Notes under the pieces: generated by a model
Told to the model about the DNA's origin: nothing
What the model saw: the letters and a program-made list of their open reading frames with translations, nothing else
Database searches by the model: none
Translations under genes and position numbers: made by a program
Shown here: positions 7,059 to 15,746 of the stretch, in pieces
How positions within the stretch are numbered: the stretch's first letter is position 1
How the letters are laid out: every line of letters begins with the position of its first letter
From: Bacillus_AB infantis_C
Lineage (GTDB): Bacteria; Bacillota; Bacilli; Bacillales; Cytobacillaceae
Assembly: GCF_050107595.1 (NCBI RefSeq)
Contig: NZ_JBNILH010000006.1
Location: forward strand, 186,001-250,000
Direction: 5' to 3'
Length of the DNA stretch: 64,000 nt

Positions 7059-8432
7059 TTAGACAAGTTTATTGGGATTCAGGAGGCCTTCAGGATCAAT
7101 TGCCTGCTTGATTTTTTTCATTACCTCGTAAGCCGCGCCATGCTCCCTCTCCTGATACTTCTGCTTTCCAACCCCGACCCCATGCTCTCCTGTACAGGTT
7201 CCGCCGCGCTCCAATGCATACATGACTATCCTTTCATTGAACTCCTCTGCCTGCTGCACCTCCACCGGATCATCCATATTGATCATCAGCAGCACATGGA
7301 AATTCCCGTCCCCGACATGTCCGACTATGCCCCCGGCCAATCCCAGTGCATCGAGATGGACCTTGCTGTGTTCCACAGCTCCGGCCAGTTCTGAGATAGG
7401 CAGGCACACATCTGTTACCATCATCTTCTTTCCTGGATACCCGTGAATATATGCATAAGCGAGATTATGGCGCGCCTCCCAGAGCTGTGTCCTGGAAGCA
7501 TTGTCAGTTTCAAAATCGATTTGTTCTGCCTGGCAATCCTCGGCGATTGCCTTCATGAACTCAACATCCTGCTTCAGCCCTGCCTCGTTTCCATGAAACT
7601 CCAGAAACAGTGTCGGCTTTTCAGCATACCCGGTCCCGCTGAATAAATTGACCTGCTTCATCGAAGCCTCATCAACAAGCTCTCCCCTTGCTATAGGAAT
7701 TCCTGCCTGCAGGATGCCGACAATTGCTTCGACCGCAGAAGTGATGGTCGGAAAAGAAGCCCTTGCCGCCAGAATGGCTTCAGGTATTCCGTACACCTTC
7801 AAGGTCAATTCAGTAAAGCAGCCCAGCGTCCCTTCAGACCCGACAAACAGTCCATTCAAATGATAGCCGGAGGATGATTTTGCCGCCAGATTGCCTGTAT
7901 GTATAATGGTCCCGTCAGCTGTCACCACTTCAAGATCACGAACCTGATCCCGCATCACTCCATACCTGACCGAGGTTGTCCCGCTCGCATTGGTCGCAGC
8001 CATCCCGCCTAAAGTGGCATCTGCCCCAGGATCAACCGGGAAAAACAAACCATATTTCTTCAGCACTTTGTTCAGCTGGGACCGGGTAACGCCCGGCTGC
8101 ACTCTCACAAGAAAGTCCTTCTCCCTAACCTCAAGCACTTTATCCATTTTTGAAAAATCGACAGTTATCCCGCCGTCATAGGGAATCACATGCCCTTCCA
8201 GGCTGGTCCCGCGCCCAAATGGGACAACCGGCATTTTATGACGCCTGGCCGCCATGATAATATTTTTGACATCCTCCGCCGATTCCGGAAAGACCACCAC
8301 ATCCGGCAGGCTTTCCTTATGATAGGATTCATCCCGGCTGCGCTGCTCCCTTTCTGTTTGATTGACAGATACCTGCCCTTCTTTTAACACACTCTGCAGT
8401 TCCCCGATCACTTCCGTGCTGACTGTACTCAT
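7059..8432 (-). CDS. FAD-linked 2-hydroxyacid dehydrogenase (D-lactate dehydrogenase / glycolate oxidase GlcD family)
   Basis: 457 residues. An N-terminal PCMH-type FAD-binding domain (about 45-225) contains VPFGRGTSLEGHVIP, DATLGGMAATNASGT and FVGSEGTLG. The C-terminal FAD-oxidase domain ends with HVGDGNFHVLLMIN and GEHGVGVGKQKY. These enzymes oxidise D-lactate or glycolate-like acids and pass electrons to quinone or cytochrome. D-lactate dehydrogenase (DLD1-like) seems closest, but the substrate is not fixed by what I can see. The start is the ATG at 8432 behind GGGAGAGAG; an upstream GTG (8468) would lie in the operator region. It heads an operon with the BASS transporter and is divergent from a GntR regulator that probably controls it. 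Confidence 0.85.
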   Translation of the reverse strand: MSTVSTEVIGELQSVLKEGQVSVNQTEREQRSRDESYHKESLPDVVVFPESAEDVKNIIMAARRHKMPVVPFGRGTSLEGHVIPYDGGITVDFSKMDKVLEVREKDFLVRVQPGVTRSQLNKVLKKYGLFFPVDPGADATLGGMAATNASGTTSVRYGVMRDQVRDLEVVTADGTIIHTGNLAAKSSSGYHLNGLFVGSEGTLGCFTELTLKVYGIPEAILAARASFPTITSAVEAIVGILQAGIPIARGELVDEASMKQVNLFSGTGYAEKPTLFLEFHGNEAGLKQDVEFMKAIAEDCQAEQIDFETDNASRTQLWEARHNLAYAYIHGYPGKKMMVTDVCLPISELAGAVEHSKVHLDALGLAGGIVGHVGDGNFHVLLMINMDDPVEVQQAEEFNERIVMYALERGGTCTGEHGVGVGKQKYQEREHGAAYEVMKKIKQAIDPEGLLNPNKLV

Positions 8433-8455
8433 GCATCTCTCTCCCTGCTGAATAA

Positions 8456-8497
8456 TGGTTTCTACCAATTAGTTAAATTTCCAGATTGGTCCAACCT
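8456..8497. promoter_or_regulatory. Two GntR/FadR-type operator half-site pairs
   Basis: TGGT-TTCT-ACCA (8456-8467) and TGGT-CCA-ACCT (8487-8497) lie in the space between the dehydrogenase operon and the gntR-type gene. Regulators of the FadR subfamily typically bind TGGT-N3-ACCA. The second site fits with one mismatch; the first has one extra central base. Confidence 0.5.
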
Positions 8498-8550
8498 TTT
8501 TGTCCATTTTACTAAATTGTCTGAAAAAATCAATAACTTCTTTCAAAGTG

Positions 8551-8579
8551 TTGAGCTTTCCCTGGATATTCTGTATGAT
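8551..8579 (+). promoter_or_regulatory. SigmaA-type promoter of the gntR-family gene
   Basis: TTGAGC (8551-8556), a 17-base spacer, then TATGAT (8574-8579), 38 bases before the start codon. Confidence 0.6.
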
Positions 8580-8617
8580 GAAATCGCTTTACCTGTCATT
8601 TTTAGGGAGTGGATAAT

Positions 8618-9322
8618 ATGAAAAAAAAGGCCTATGAAACTATAATAGACCACCTCCAGCATATACTTTTTTCCGGTGCCTTCCAGCCCGGGGACAGGCT
8701 TCCGACTGAACGGGAGCTGGCAGCCCGCTTTAAGGCGAGCCGCACATCTGTCAGAGAAGCCTTAAGGCAGCTCGAAGCACAAGGGCTGCTCGAAATCAGG
8801 CAAGGCAGCGGGAGCTATTTGAAAGCCAGTACGGAAGCCCGGCCAGAGAGCGTCTCTTTTACCATTGAAAATGAAAAAACTAAGCTTGTGTATGAAATGC
8901 TGGAACTGAGGCGTGCTTTAGAGGTGGAGTGTGCCGGGCTTGCAGCACAGAGGGCAGGCTCTCTGGATTTGGAGCCGATCAGACAGGCCCTTCTCCTGAT
9001 GGAGAGCACCGATGATGCAGAGCTGGGGATTAAGGCGGATGTCGACTTTCATTTCGCCATTGTCAATGCCGCCCGCAATTCTATCTTTGCCAAACTGTTT
9101 GAAACGGTAAGCGGACATATGAATGACACCATCCGTGCCACCAGGAAGGAAAGGCTCCTTGATCCATCGAGAAGACAGGATACCATTGAAGAGCACAAAG
9201 AAATCTTTCTGGCCATCGCATTAGGCCACGTCCAAGATGCAAGGCTCTCCATGGAAAAGCACATCTCCCAGATCCGGAGGGAGCTTTCTTTAGGGTTGAT
9301 CGAGAGGCAGCAAATACAGTGA
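8618..9322 (+). CDS. GntR family (FadR/LldR subfamily) transcriptional regulator
   Basis: 234 residues. The winged-helix DNA-binding domain (about 5-72) has the GntR signature PGDRLPTERELAARFKASRTSVREALRQLE (quoted in part) ending in GLLEIRQGSGSYL. The C-terminal FCD ligand domain (about 90-220) carries LELRRALEVECAGLAA and the metal-ligand pattern D..FH...N and EEH..I..A...H, typical of FadR-type regulators that bind small carboxylates. The start is ATG 8618 behind GGGAG; a GTG at 8609 overlaps the ribosome site. It is divergent from the hydroxyacid dehydrogenase operon, with operator-like sites between. It most likely represses that operon until a lactate-like acid binds. Confidence 0.88.
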   Translation: MKKKAYETIIDHLQHILFSGAFQPGDRLPTERELAARFKASRTSVREALRQLEAQGLLEIRQGSGSYLKASTEARPESVSFTIENEKTKLVYEMLELRRALEVECAGLAAQRAGSLDLEPIRQALLLMESTDDAELGIKADVDFHFAIVNAARNSIFAKLFETVSGHMNDTIRATRKERLLDPSRRQDTIEEHKEIFLAIALGHVQDARLSMEKHISQIRRELSLGLIERQQIQ

Positions 9323-9354
9323 GCATATTATAGGCTGAAATCAGGAGGATCATT

Positions 9355-9684
9355 ATGTATTGGGAGACTATGCCCGGCTGGTTCTGGGCAATCTATTATT
9401 CTATTCTGTTCATCACAATGGCTGCGGCGGTCTATTCTATTATTAAAAAACAGCTGATGATTCCATCAGTCATTTTAATTCTCTCTGCCCTGAGCTTACC
9501 GGTTGTCAGCATGATATCAAGCATCGAAAGAGATACTTCAATAAATGAGCTGGAACACTTCCTCAGCCAGCTTCAGCAAGGTGCGGGCTGGACTCTATTT
9601 TCATTAACGGGATATTTATATTTGGCAGTTTGGTGGTTTCTGTTCTTTTTAAAAAAGAGGAAAAATGTACAGTTTTCTTCTTAA
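9355..9684 (+). CDS. Small membrane protein, unknown function
   Basis: 109 residues with about three membrane helices (residues ~10-28, 36-55, 84-100), a short loop rich in charged residues (SSIERDTSINELEHFLSQLQQ) and a basic C-terminus (KKRKN). A good AGGAGG sits 7 bases before the ATG. It lies 32 bases downstream of the GntR gene in the same direction, so the two may be cotranscribed. I do not recognise a family. The last codon and stop overlap a perfect 20-bp palindrome. Confidence 0.65.
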   Translation: MYWETMPGWFWAIYYSILFITMAAAVYSIIKKQLMIPSVILILSALSLPVVSMISSIERDTSINELEHFLSQLQQGAGWTLFSLTGYLYLAVWWFLFFLKKRKNVQFSS

Positions 9685-9700
9685 TCAAACGTTTGATTAA
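9681..9700. promoter_or_regulatory. Perfect 20-bp palindrome, operator-like
   Basis: TTAATCAAACGTTTGATTAA is identical on both strands. It overlaps the stop codon of the small membrane protein and lies ~230 bases before the DUF2798 gene. The core TCAAACGTTTGA resembles sites of TetR-type repressors and, loosely, a CcpA box. It is AT-rich and has no loop, so a terminator role is unlikely. Confidence 0.5.
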
Positions 9701-9911
9701 AGAGCCTTAAACACTTGGGGCAGCTGCAATCTTCGGTTCTAAAGGCTGGATGGAAAATTGCCTGATGACTTTTCTGATAGGAACGGGAGTACCTTTCTTT
9801 CGGGATAAATCATTTATGAATGGCCTATAAAATAGTTCACAAAATGTTCACTTACGAGGGGGGTCCTTCTCTCCCTATAATAACTGGGTGTCAAAAGAAG
9901 GGATGATGAAC
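9701..9911. other. Intergenic control region before the DUF2798 gene
   Basis: No reading frame worth reporting. It holds a direct repeat GTTCAC-N5-GTTCAC (about 9834-9849) and a TATAAT-like -10 (CTATAATAA, near 9876-9884) preceded by a G/C-tract-rich spacer (GAGGGGGGTCC...CTCTCCC). No convincing -35 lies at 17 bases, which suggests activator-dependent transcription. Confidence 0.35.
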
Positions 9912-10400
9912 GTGCCGACAACGAAAAAAGAAAGCCTGCAGTTCGGGCTGATGATGTGCCTGGGAATGGTGGTCGCTATGACTACTTATAATCTCGTAAT
10001 CAATGGAATGATCGGTGAAATACCAATTCTTTCATTAATCTTTCAGTATATTACCGGCTTTGCTGTTGCAATCGTACTGGAAATATTTATCGTAGGCCCT
10101 GCGGCCGGAAGGATGGCTTCTAAGCTGCCTTATGACAAATCGAATAAATTTATTAGCATTGTTTCTATGTCGTTATGCATGGTAGCGGGAATGGTTCTCC
10201 TCATGTCTTTGTATGGACTCATCACAGCCTATTTCACCGGACACCTTACTGGGGGATCATGGATGCAAAGCTACGGATCAATCGCTTTTAAAAACTTTAT
10301 CTTCGCCCTGCCCCTGCAGCTTCTCATTATGGGTCCGCTTGTCCGCTTTCTATTCGGGAGATTTGTTAAAGGCAAAGAGATGGCTGGATCAGCAGTTTAA
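9912..10400 (+). CDS. DUF2798 family membrane protein
   Basis: 162 residues with four membrane helices (about 10-30, 38-62, 80-103, 125-148). The repeated G.MMCLGM and IALPLQLLIMGPLVR patterns are typical of DUF2798, a small family of unknown function often carried next to stress or drug-response regulators. GTG at 9912 is preferred because GAAGGG lies ~8-9 bases upstream and the product then begins PTTKKE like relatives. ATGs at 9903 and 9906 and a GTG at 9888 are alternatives. Single gene, followed by a strong shared terminator. Confidence 0.72.
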   Translation: MPTTKKESLQFGLMMCLGMVVAMTTYNLVINGMIGEIPILSLIFQYITGFAVAIVLEIFIVGPAAGRMASKLPYDKSNKFISIVSMSLCMVAGMVLLMSLYGLITAYFTGHLTGGSWMQSYGSIAFKNFIFALPLQLLIMGPLVRFLFGRFVKGKEMAGSAV

Positions 10401-10413
10401 TTGCACTAGAAAA

Positions 10414-10441
10414 AAGGGCGGTTCTCCCGCCCTCCTTTTTA
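10414..10441. terminator. Bidirectional terminator
   Basis: GGGCGG (10416-10421) and CCGCCC (10427-10432) enclose TTCTC. There are five A before and TCCTTTTTAA after, so the hairpin can end both the DUF2798 gene and the converging alpha-galactosidase operon. Confidence 0.85.
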
Positions 10442-12655
10442 ATCCACTGCTTTTAAATGGAATACATATGATTGGAAATCTCCGCCGCGCTCGGCAGCCT
10501 TTCCATTGACACCGTTGAACTCAGCGGGCAGCTGCAGCCCTGATTGCATCAGCTCATCCCCGTAATAGCTTCTGCTGCTTCCTGATACCTGATACTTAAT
10601 AGAAGGATCCAGTCCTGAAAGCTTCAGCATTTGCTGTTTCGGCGGATTCGCCATTGCCAGCACTTTATACCAGCCGACAAGCGCCTCCTTTTTGTCCTCA
10701 TTTACTGTCAGCCAGGCTGTTTCGTTGCCTTCAAAAGGACTCAATAATCTGTAGAAATGCCCGTCCCTTATCAGGCTTCGATGCTGTTTATAAAAAGAAA
10801 CCTGCTCTGAAATCCGGCTGCGCTCTTCATCTGATAGACTAAGGGGATTCAATTCATAACCGAATGTTCCAAAATAGGCTGTATTGGCCCGGGTAGGCAG
10901 CGGAGTCTCTCTTAAAGTCTGGTGGTTCGGCACGGCTGATACATGTGACCCGATGCTATACAGAGGATAGGCAAAAGAGGTCCCATATTGGATCTTCAAT
11001 CTTTCGACTGCATCTGTATCATCGCTTGCCCACGCCTGCGGGGCATAATACAGCATTCCGGGATCGAACCTGCCGCCCCCGCCTGCACACGATTCAAATA
11101 ATACCTGCGGAAATTCTGCTGTCAGCTTTTCATACAAGCGGTACACCCCAAGTATATAACGGTGGAAGAATTCCCCCTGCTGCCCGGCCGGAAGATTTGC
11201 TGAAAAGGCTTCCGTGATATTCCGGTTCATGTCCCATTTAATGTAGGACAATCCTGTCGTTTTAATGATGCCTGACATTTTCTCATATAAATACTCGACG
11301 ATTTCTTCCCGTGAGAAGTCCAGGACCAGCTGGTTCCTCCCCAGGGTTTGACCCACCGCCCAGTCAGGATGCTTTTCATACAGCCTGCTTTTCGGACTGA
11401 TCATCTCCGGCTCGAACCAAAGGCCGAATTTCATTCCGGTTTCCTTTATTTTTTCTGCCAGCTTCTCCAATCCATTCGGGAGCTTGCTTTCGTCTGTTTC
11501 CCAGTCGCCAAGCGAGGTTGTGTCATCATTGCGCTTGCCAAACCAGCCATCATCCAGGACAAACAGCTCGATTCCCAGCTCTGCAGCCGATTTTGCGATA
11601 TTCACCAGCTGTTCTTCGTTAAAATCAAAGTAGGTGGCCTCCCAGTTATTAATCAGAATCGGCCTTTCCTTTTTGCGCCATTGCGCAGGAATCAGATGTT
11701 TCCGGTATAAATTATGGAAGGCCTGGCTCATCCCGTTCAGCCCGCTGTCAGAGTATATCATCACTGCTTCCGGGCTCTGGAATGACTCCTTTTCCCCCAG
11801 AGACCAGTGAAACCCGAAAGGATGGATGCCAGCTGTCAGCCTTGCTGCTTCATAATGGTCTACCTCAGCCTGGATGATGAAATTGCTGCTGTAAACAAAG
11901 TTTAAGCCATAGACCTCGCCGCTATGCTCGGTCGCATCAGGTCTCGCCAATGCTGCAAACGGGTTATGATGGTGAGAGCTTGCCCCTCTTATGCTTGAAA
12001 TGGACTGGATTCCTGCCTGGAGCTTTCTTTCCTTCACATGCCGCTCCCTTGACCAGGTACCTGCCAGATGAAGAAAGCGAAAGTTACTATCAGGTAAATC
12101 AATGGACGCACTCATCAAACGGTCTATTTCAAGAGGCTCTTCTCCTTCATTTTTAAGGCGGACGCTTCTTGTGATCGCAGGATGATTCTTGAAAATGGTG
12201 TAATTCAGCACAAGCTCAGCCTGAAGCTTTTCATCCCTTAAAAAAATCTGGAGTGTGGCCGCTTCCCCATTCTCCTCCGTGTAGGTGGCCGGAAGCCCCT
12301 TAAGCAGGGGCTTCCCTTCTAGTACCAGATACCGTTCAAAGCGAAAGTCAGGAATATGATTGAATCCATTTCTTTTAACCACAATGGCAGGCTCCCTGAA
12401 ATCCGAGCTGCCATAGACTGGATATTCCTGGCGCAATGTTTCAAGGGAAAAGGCAGGATCATCCGCATAAGGGTGGCAGCTTGCTGCGGTCGGTACATCA
12501 TAAATCTGTAAATGGGAAAAATCCTCCCGGTGGCGGAGTGCCTTTCCGTAATAAAGATGGCCAAGCTGGCCGTTTTTCATGACATGAAAAATATAGCTGA
12601 CCTGCCCATTTGTGAGATGGAACTGTCTTGTCTCTCTGTTTGCATGTATTAGCAT
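10439..12655 (-). CDS. Alpha-galactosidase, GH36
   Basis: 738 residues, the size of the tetrameric GH36 enzymes of Geobacillus (AgaA, ~729). An N-terminal beta-supersandwich domain precedes the catalytic barrel. The nucleophile is Asp475 in IKWDMNR. The acid/base is in WASDDTDAV, Asp545/546, equivalent to AgaA D478 and D548. LFVLDDGWFGKRNDD and GLWFEPEMI are further GH36 marks. No signal peptide: it acts inside the cell on melibiose, raffinose-type sugars or galactomannan fragments, releasing galactose. Start ATG 12655 behind AGGTGATCCT, 24 bases after the LacZ stop. It is the last gene of the galactoside operon. Confidence 0.93.
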   Translation of the reverse strand: MLIHANRETRQFHLTNGQVSYIFHVMKNGQLGHLYYGKALRHREDFSHLQIYDVPTAASCHPYADDPAFSLETLRQEYPVYGSSDFREPAIVVKRNGFNHIPDFRFERYLVLEGKPLLKGLPATYTEENGEAATLQIFLRDEKLQAELVLNYTIFKNHPAITRSVRLKNEGEEPLEIDRLMSASIDLPDSNFRFLHLAGTWSRERHVKERKLQAGIQSISSIRGASSHHHNPFAALARPDATEHSGEVYGLNFVYSSNFIIQAEVDHYEAARLTAGIHPFGFHWSLGEKESFQSPEAVMIYSDSGLNGMSQAFHNLYRKHLIPAQWRKKERPILINNWEATYFDFNEEQLVNIAKSAAELGIELFVLDDGWFGKRNDDTTSLGDWETDESKLPNGLEKLAEKIKETGMKFGLWFEPEMISPKSRLYEKHPDWAVGQTLGRNQLVLDFSREEIVEYLYEKMSGIIKTTGLSYIKWDMNRNITEAFSANLPAGQQGEFFHRYILGVYRLYEKLTAEFPQVLFESCAGGGGRFDPGMLYYAPQAWASDDTDAVERLKIQYGTSFAYPLYSIGSHVSAVPNHQTLRETPLPTRANTAYFGTFGYELNPLSLSDEERSRISEQVSFYKQHRSLIRDGHFYRLLSPFEGNETAWLTVNEDKKEALVGWYKVLAMANPPKQQMLKLSGLDPSIKYQVSGSSRSYYGDELMQSGLQLPAEFNGVNGKAAERGGDFQSYVFHLKAVD

Positions 12656-12679
12656 AGGATCACCTGCTTCAAAAAATTC

Positions 12680-15600
12680 TTATACCCGCTCAATGACAAA
12701 CTCGAATACCATGTCTTTTTCCGGCTGGATTATATGTTCGCTGTGGACAGGAGCCCCCCAGCTGTCATCGCCGCCCACACCCATCTGGCGGCCGGCAACT
12801 GTCACCACTGTGTAATGGATATCAGGCAGTTCATAGTGATGGTTTGCATTCTCCAATTCAAATGCCGTGTATGGGGAAACTGTACACTCAACCGGCTCCC
12901 CTGCTGCAGAGATCCTGAGGCCTGAACCGGTCTGGCTGGTTATGTCTACTGTGCGTACACCGGTCCGGTTTCCGGACTCCTGCGGCATCACATAGCCGGA
13001 GAAATTATCCTTTACTGTGTTCTGGAATCTTCCAAGCCTGGCTCCCCGATTGCGGTCATCATAATTCTCCTCCGGCCCAAGGGCATACCAGTCAAGCCTT
13101 TCATATTCAGCCGGCACCTTGAAGGAGAGGGCGAAAATTGGCATTTGCGGAAGATTTTCTGCACCATTGTATACTGATCTTACATGTATGGAACCATCCT
13201 CACGTACTGTGTAATGAACCTTTACGCTCATTTTTTCGCTGATGGAGAAATGATAGCTGAACGCAATTTCGCAATAGCTTTCTTCTTCCTTTACTTCAAC
13301 CGCTGTACACTGCCTTGCAAGGCTGGCCGCATACCAAGCCCCTGATGTGAACCCTTGGGCAAATCCTCTGTCATTGTCAGTCGTCGCTCTCCAAAATAAA
13401 GGGAATACCGGATAGGAGATCATTTCTTTTCCTGCATTTTTCATCGAGACAAGCGTTCCAGCCTGCTTAGAGAATAAGATGGAAAAATCGCTTCCATGGA
13501 CGCCGATATTTACGTCTCCCTGAATCAGCTTAAGTTTGCCGCAGGCTGCTTCAGCTGCTTTTTGCCCAGCTTCCACCTCGAAAATATACTGGCCAAATGC
13601 AGCTTCATGCCCTTGTTCTGCCCATTGCTCCGGCTCTCTAAGGATAAGCGAAGCTGTAATGCAGTACTCACCAGCCTTATCTCTAATTGCTTCAGGCCAT
13701 TCGAAGACTGCATACCCTTCTTCACCTGGATTTACAGACAAGGACGAAAATCCTTTGAAAATCTCTTTACCCTCATGCTGCAGTGTATACTGAAGGTTAT
13801 AGCGTTCCAGATTAGTAAATAAGCTTTCATTCTTAATCCTGGCACCTGCCCATTCTACTTCCAGCTTGAAGTCCTGATACAGGAATTTCACTTCCTGCAT
13901 TTTTGGGGACAGCTCCCGGTTGGCATAAACAATGCCGTTCGTGCAGAAGCCGTAATCTGTCGGCCTGTCGCCGAAGTCCCCGCCATAGGCAAGGAATTCT
14001 TTGCCGAAGCGGTCTTTTTTCACCAGTGACTGGTCAATATAATCCCAGATAAAGCCGCCCTGGTACATTGGATATTTATTTTCCAAATCCGTATATTTGT
14101 ACATGCCTCCAAGCGAGTTGCCCATCGCATGCATATATTCACAGCTGATGTATGGCTTTTCGGGATTTTCGCTCAAGTATTTTTCAATATCGGCCGGCTT
14201 GGCATACATTCGGCTTTCCATGTCGCTCGTTTCGCTGTAGTTCCGGTCATAAAATACCCCTTCATAATGAACGAGCCTGCCAGGGTCTTTTTCCTTGAAA
14301 TACTTTGAGACATTCAGTATCACATCGCCGGCATATGATTCATTGCCGCAGGACCAGATCAGAATGGATGGGTGATTTTTATCGCGCTCATACATGGAAA
14401 TGGCGCGGTCCATGACAATATCCTCCCATTCCGGCAGATTGCCCGGAATATTCCAGGAAGGCTCTACTTTGCCCATCTTCTGCCATGATCCATGAGTCTC
14501 CAGATTCATTTCATCAATAACATAAATCCCGTATTCATCACAAAGCTCATACCACAGGCTCTGGTTCGGATAATGCGAGGTGCGGACAGCGTTGATGTTA
14601 TGCTGCTTGAGCGTCTTTATATCCCAGAGCATATCTTCCCTGGTGATTGCCCTCCCCGTCCGGCAATTGAACTCATGCCGGTTGACGCCTTTAAAGACAA
14701 TCCGCTTGCCGTTCAGTGTCATGATTTTATCTTTCATTTCAAACCTTCGGAATCCTACTCTTTCCGGAACAACCTCTTCTATACTTCCGTTTTCTCTATA
14801 AACCGTTAGATAAAGCTTATACAGGTTAGGCTGCTCGGCACTCCATAATGCAGGAGAGTCAAGACCGAGCGTGAATTCCCAGCTCCCGCCGCTTTCAACT
14901 GCCTCGCCCGAGGAAACCCGGTTTCCAAGGTCGTCATATAAATCTGCTGCAATCCGTGACGGCACATCAGAGCCCTTCAGCAGTTCAAGCCTTCCCTTCA
15001 GCGTCCCGCTGGTGAAGTGGTCATCAAGCTCTGTCCTGACATCAAGGTCATAGATGTGAGTGCCAGGTACGGTGTACAGATACACATCCCGGAAGATGCC
15101 GGAAAAACGCCAGAAATCCTGGTCCTCCAGCCAGCTTCCTGTGCTGCGCTGGAACACTTCAACAGCGAGTTTGTTGCTGCCCTCCTTCAGAAAAGGAGTC
15201 AGTTCAAACTCGGCCGGAGTGAAGCTGTCCTCACTGTAGCCTACGAATTCTCCGTTCAGCCATACATAGAATGCGGACTCCACTCCCTGGAATGAAATAT
15301 AAAGGGGCTTGCCCTCCATGGTGCCAGGCACCGTGAATTCTTTTACATAGCTCCCGACAGGATTAACGTCCTGCGGAATCTCAGGCGGGCGGATGTCAGC
15401 CAGCCCGTCCCATGGATACATTGTATTTGCATACTGGGGCTTGCCATAGCCCTGAAGCTGGATATGGCCAGGTACGCTGATATAATCCCAGCCATCACAA
15501 GAAAAGTCCTGTTTGTAAAACTCGGAAGGCCTCATAGCGGGGTTGACCGAATAATTAAATTTCCAGCTGCCATTCAAGCTGTGGCGCATGCTCATGGAAG

Positions 15601-15718
15601 CACCCGCCCTGGCTTCTTCCAGTGTTTTATAGTATTTATGATCTGAGTGTGCGGGGAGGCGGTTCACTGCAAACACACTGACATCCGATAGCCAATTTAA
15701 AGATGGAGTTGAAGACAT
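12680..15718 (-). CDS. lacZ: Beta-galactosidase LacZ, GH2
   Basis: 1012 residues, full length for the large LacZ class. Domain order: sugar-binding jelly roll (about 45-220), immunoglobulin-like domain, catalytic TIM barrel (about 335-620), a second Ig-like domain and the C-terminal beta-sandwich (Bgal small chain). Acid/base Glu460 is in WSCGNES and nucleophile Glu527 in ISCEYMHAMGNS, matching E. coli E461 and E537. It has no signal peptide, so it hydrolyses imported lactose or beta-galacto-oligosaccharides in the cytoplasm. Start ATG 15718 behind AAGGAAGTGCAGG. It lies 28 bases after the second permease gene in one operon. Confidence 0.95.
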   Translation of the reverse strand: MSSTPSLNWLSDVSVFAVNRLPAHSDHKYYKTLEEARAGASMSMRHSLNGSWKFNYSVNPAMRPSEFYKQDFSCDGWDYISVPGHIQLQGYGKPQYANTMYPWDGLADIRPPEIPQDVNPVGSYVKEFTVPGTMEGKPLYISFQGVESAFYVWLNGEFVGYSEDSFTPAEFELTPFLKEGSNKLAVEVFQRSTGSWLEDQDFWRFSGIFRDVYLYTVPGTHIYDLDVRTELDDHFTSGTLKGRLELLKGSDVPSRIAADLYDDLGNRVSSGEAVESGGSWEFTLGLDSPALWSAEQPNLYKLYLTVYRENGSIEEVVPERVGFRRFEMKDKIMTLNGKRIVFKGVNRHEFNCRTGRAITREDMLWDIKTLKQHNINAVRTSHYPNQSLWYELCDEYGIYVIDEMNLETHGSWQKMGKVEPSWNIPGNLPEWEDIVMDRAISMYERDKNHPSILIWSCGNESYAGDVILNVSKYFKEKDPGRLVHYEGVFYDRNYSETSDMESRMYAKPADIEKYLSENPEKPYISCEYMHAMGNSLGGMYKYTDLENKYPMYQGGFIWDYIDQSLVKKDRFGKEFLAYGGDFGDRPTDYGFCTNGIVYANRELSPKMQEVKFLYQDFKLEVEWAGARIKNESLFTNLERYNLQYTLQHEGKEIFKGFSSLSVNPGEEGYAVFEWPEAIRDKAGEYCITASLILREPEQWAEQGHEAAFGQYIFEVEAGQKAAEAACGKLKLIQGDVNIGVHGSDFSILFSKQAGTLVSMKNAGKEMISYPVFPLFWRATTDNDRGFAQGFTSGAWYAASLARQCTAVEVKEEESYCEIAFSYHFSISEKMSVKVHYTVREDGSIHVRSVYNGAENLPQMPIFALSFKVPAEYERLDWYALGPEENYDDRNRGARLGRFQNTVKDNFSGYVMPQESGNRTGVRTVDITSQTGSGLRISAAGEPVECTVSPYTAFELENANHHYELPDIHYTVVTVAGRQMGVGGDDSWGAPVHSEHIIQPEKDMVFEFVIERV

Positions 15719-15746
15719 TTTCCTGCACTTCCTTTTTATAAAAAAT

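Noticed and set aside
15056..15335. GGTGCCAGGCACCG-like words inside lacZ, as further repeat copies
   Set aside because: They encode TVPGT in conserved parts of LacZ and lack the CAAAAAGACA and TTTGTCC blocks, so they are chance matches.
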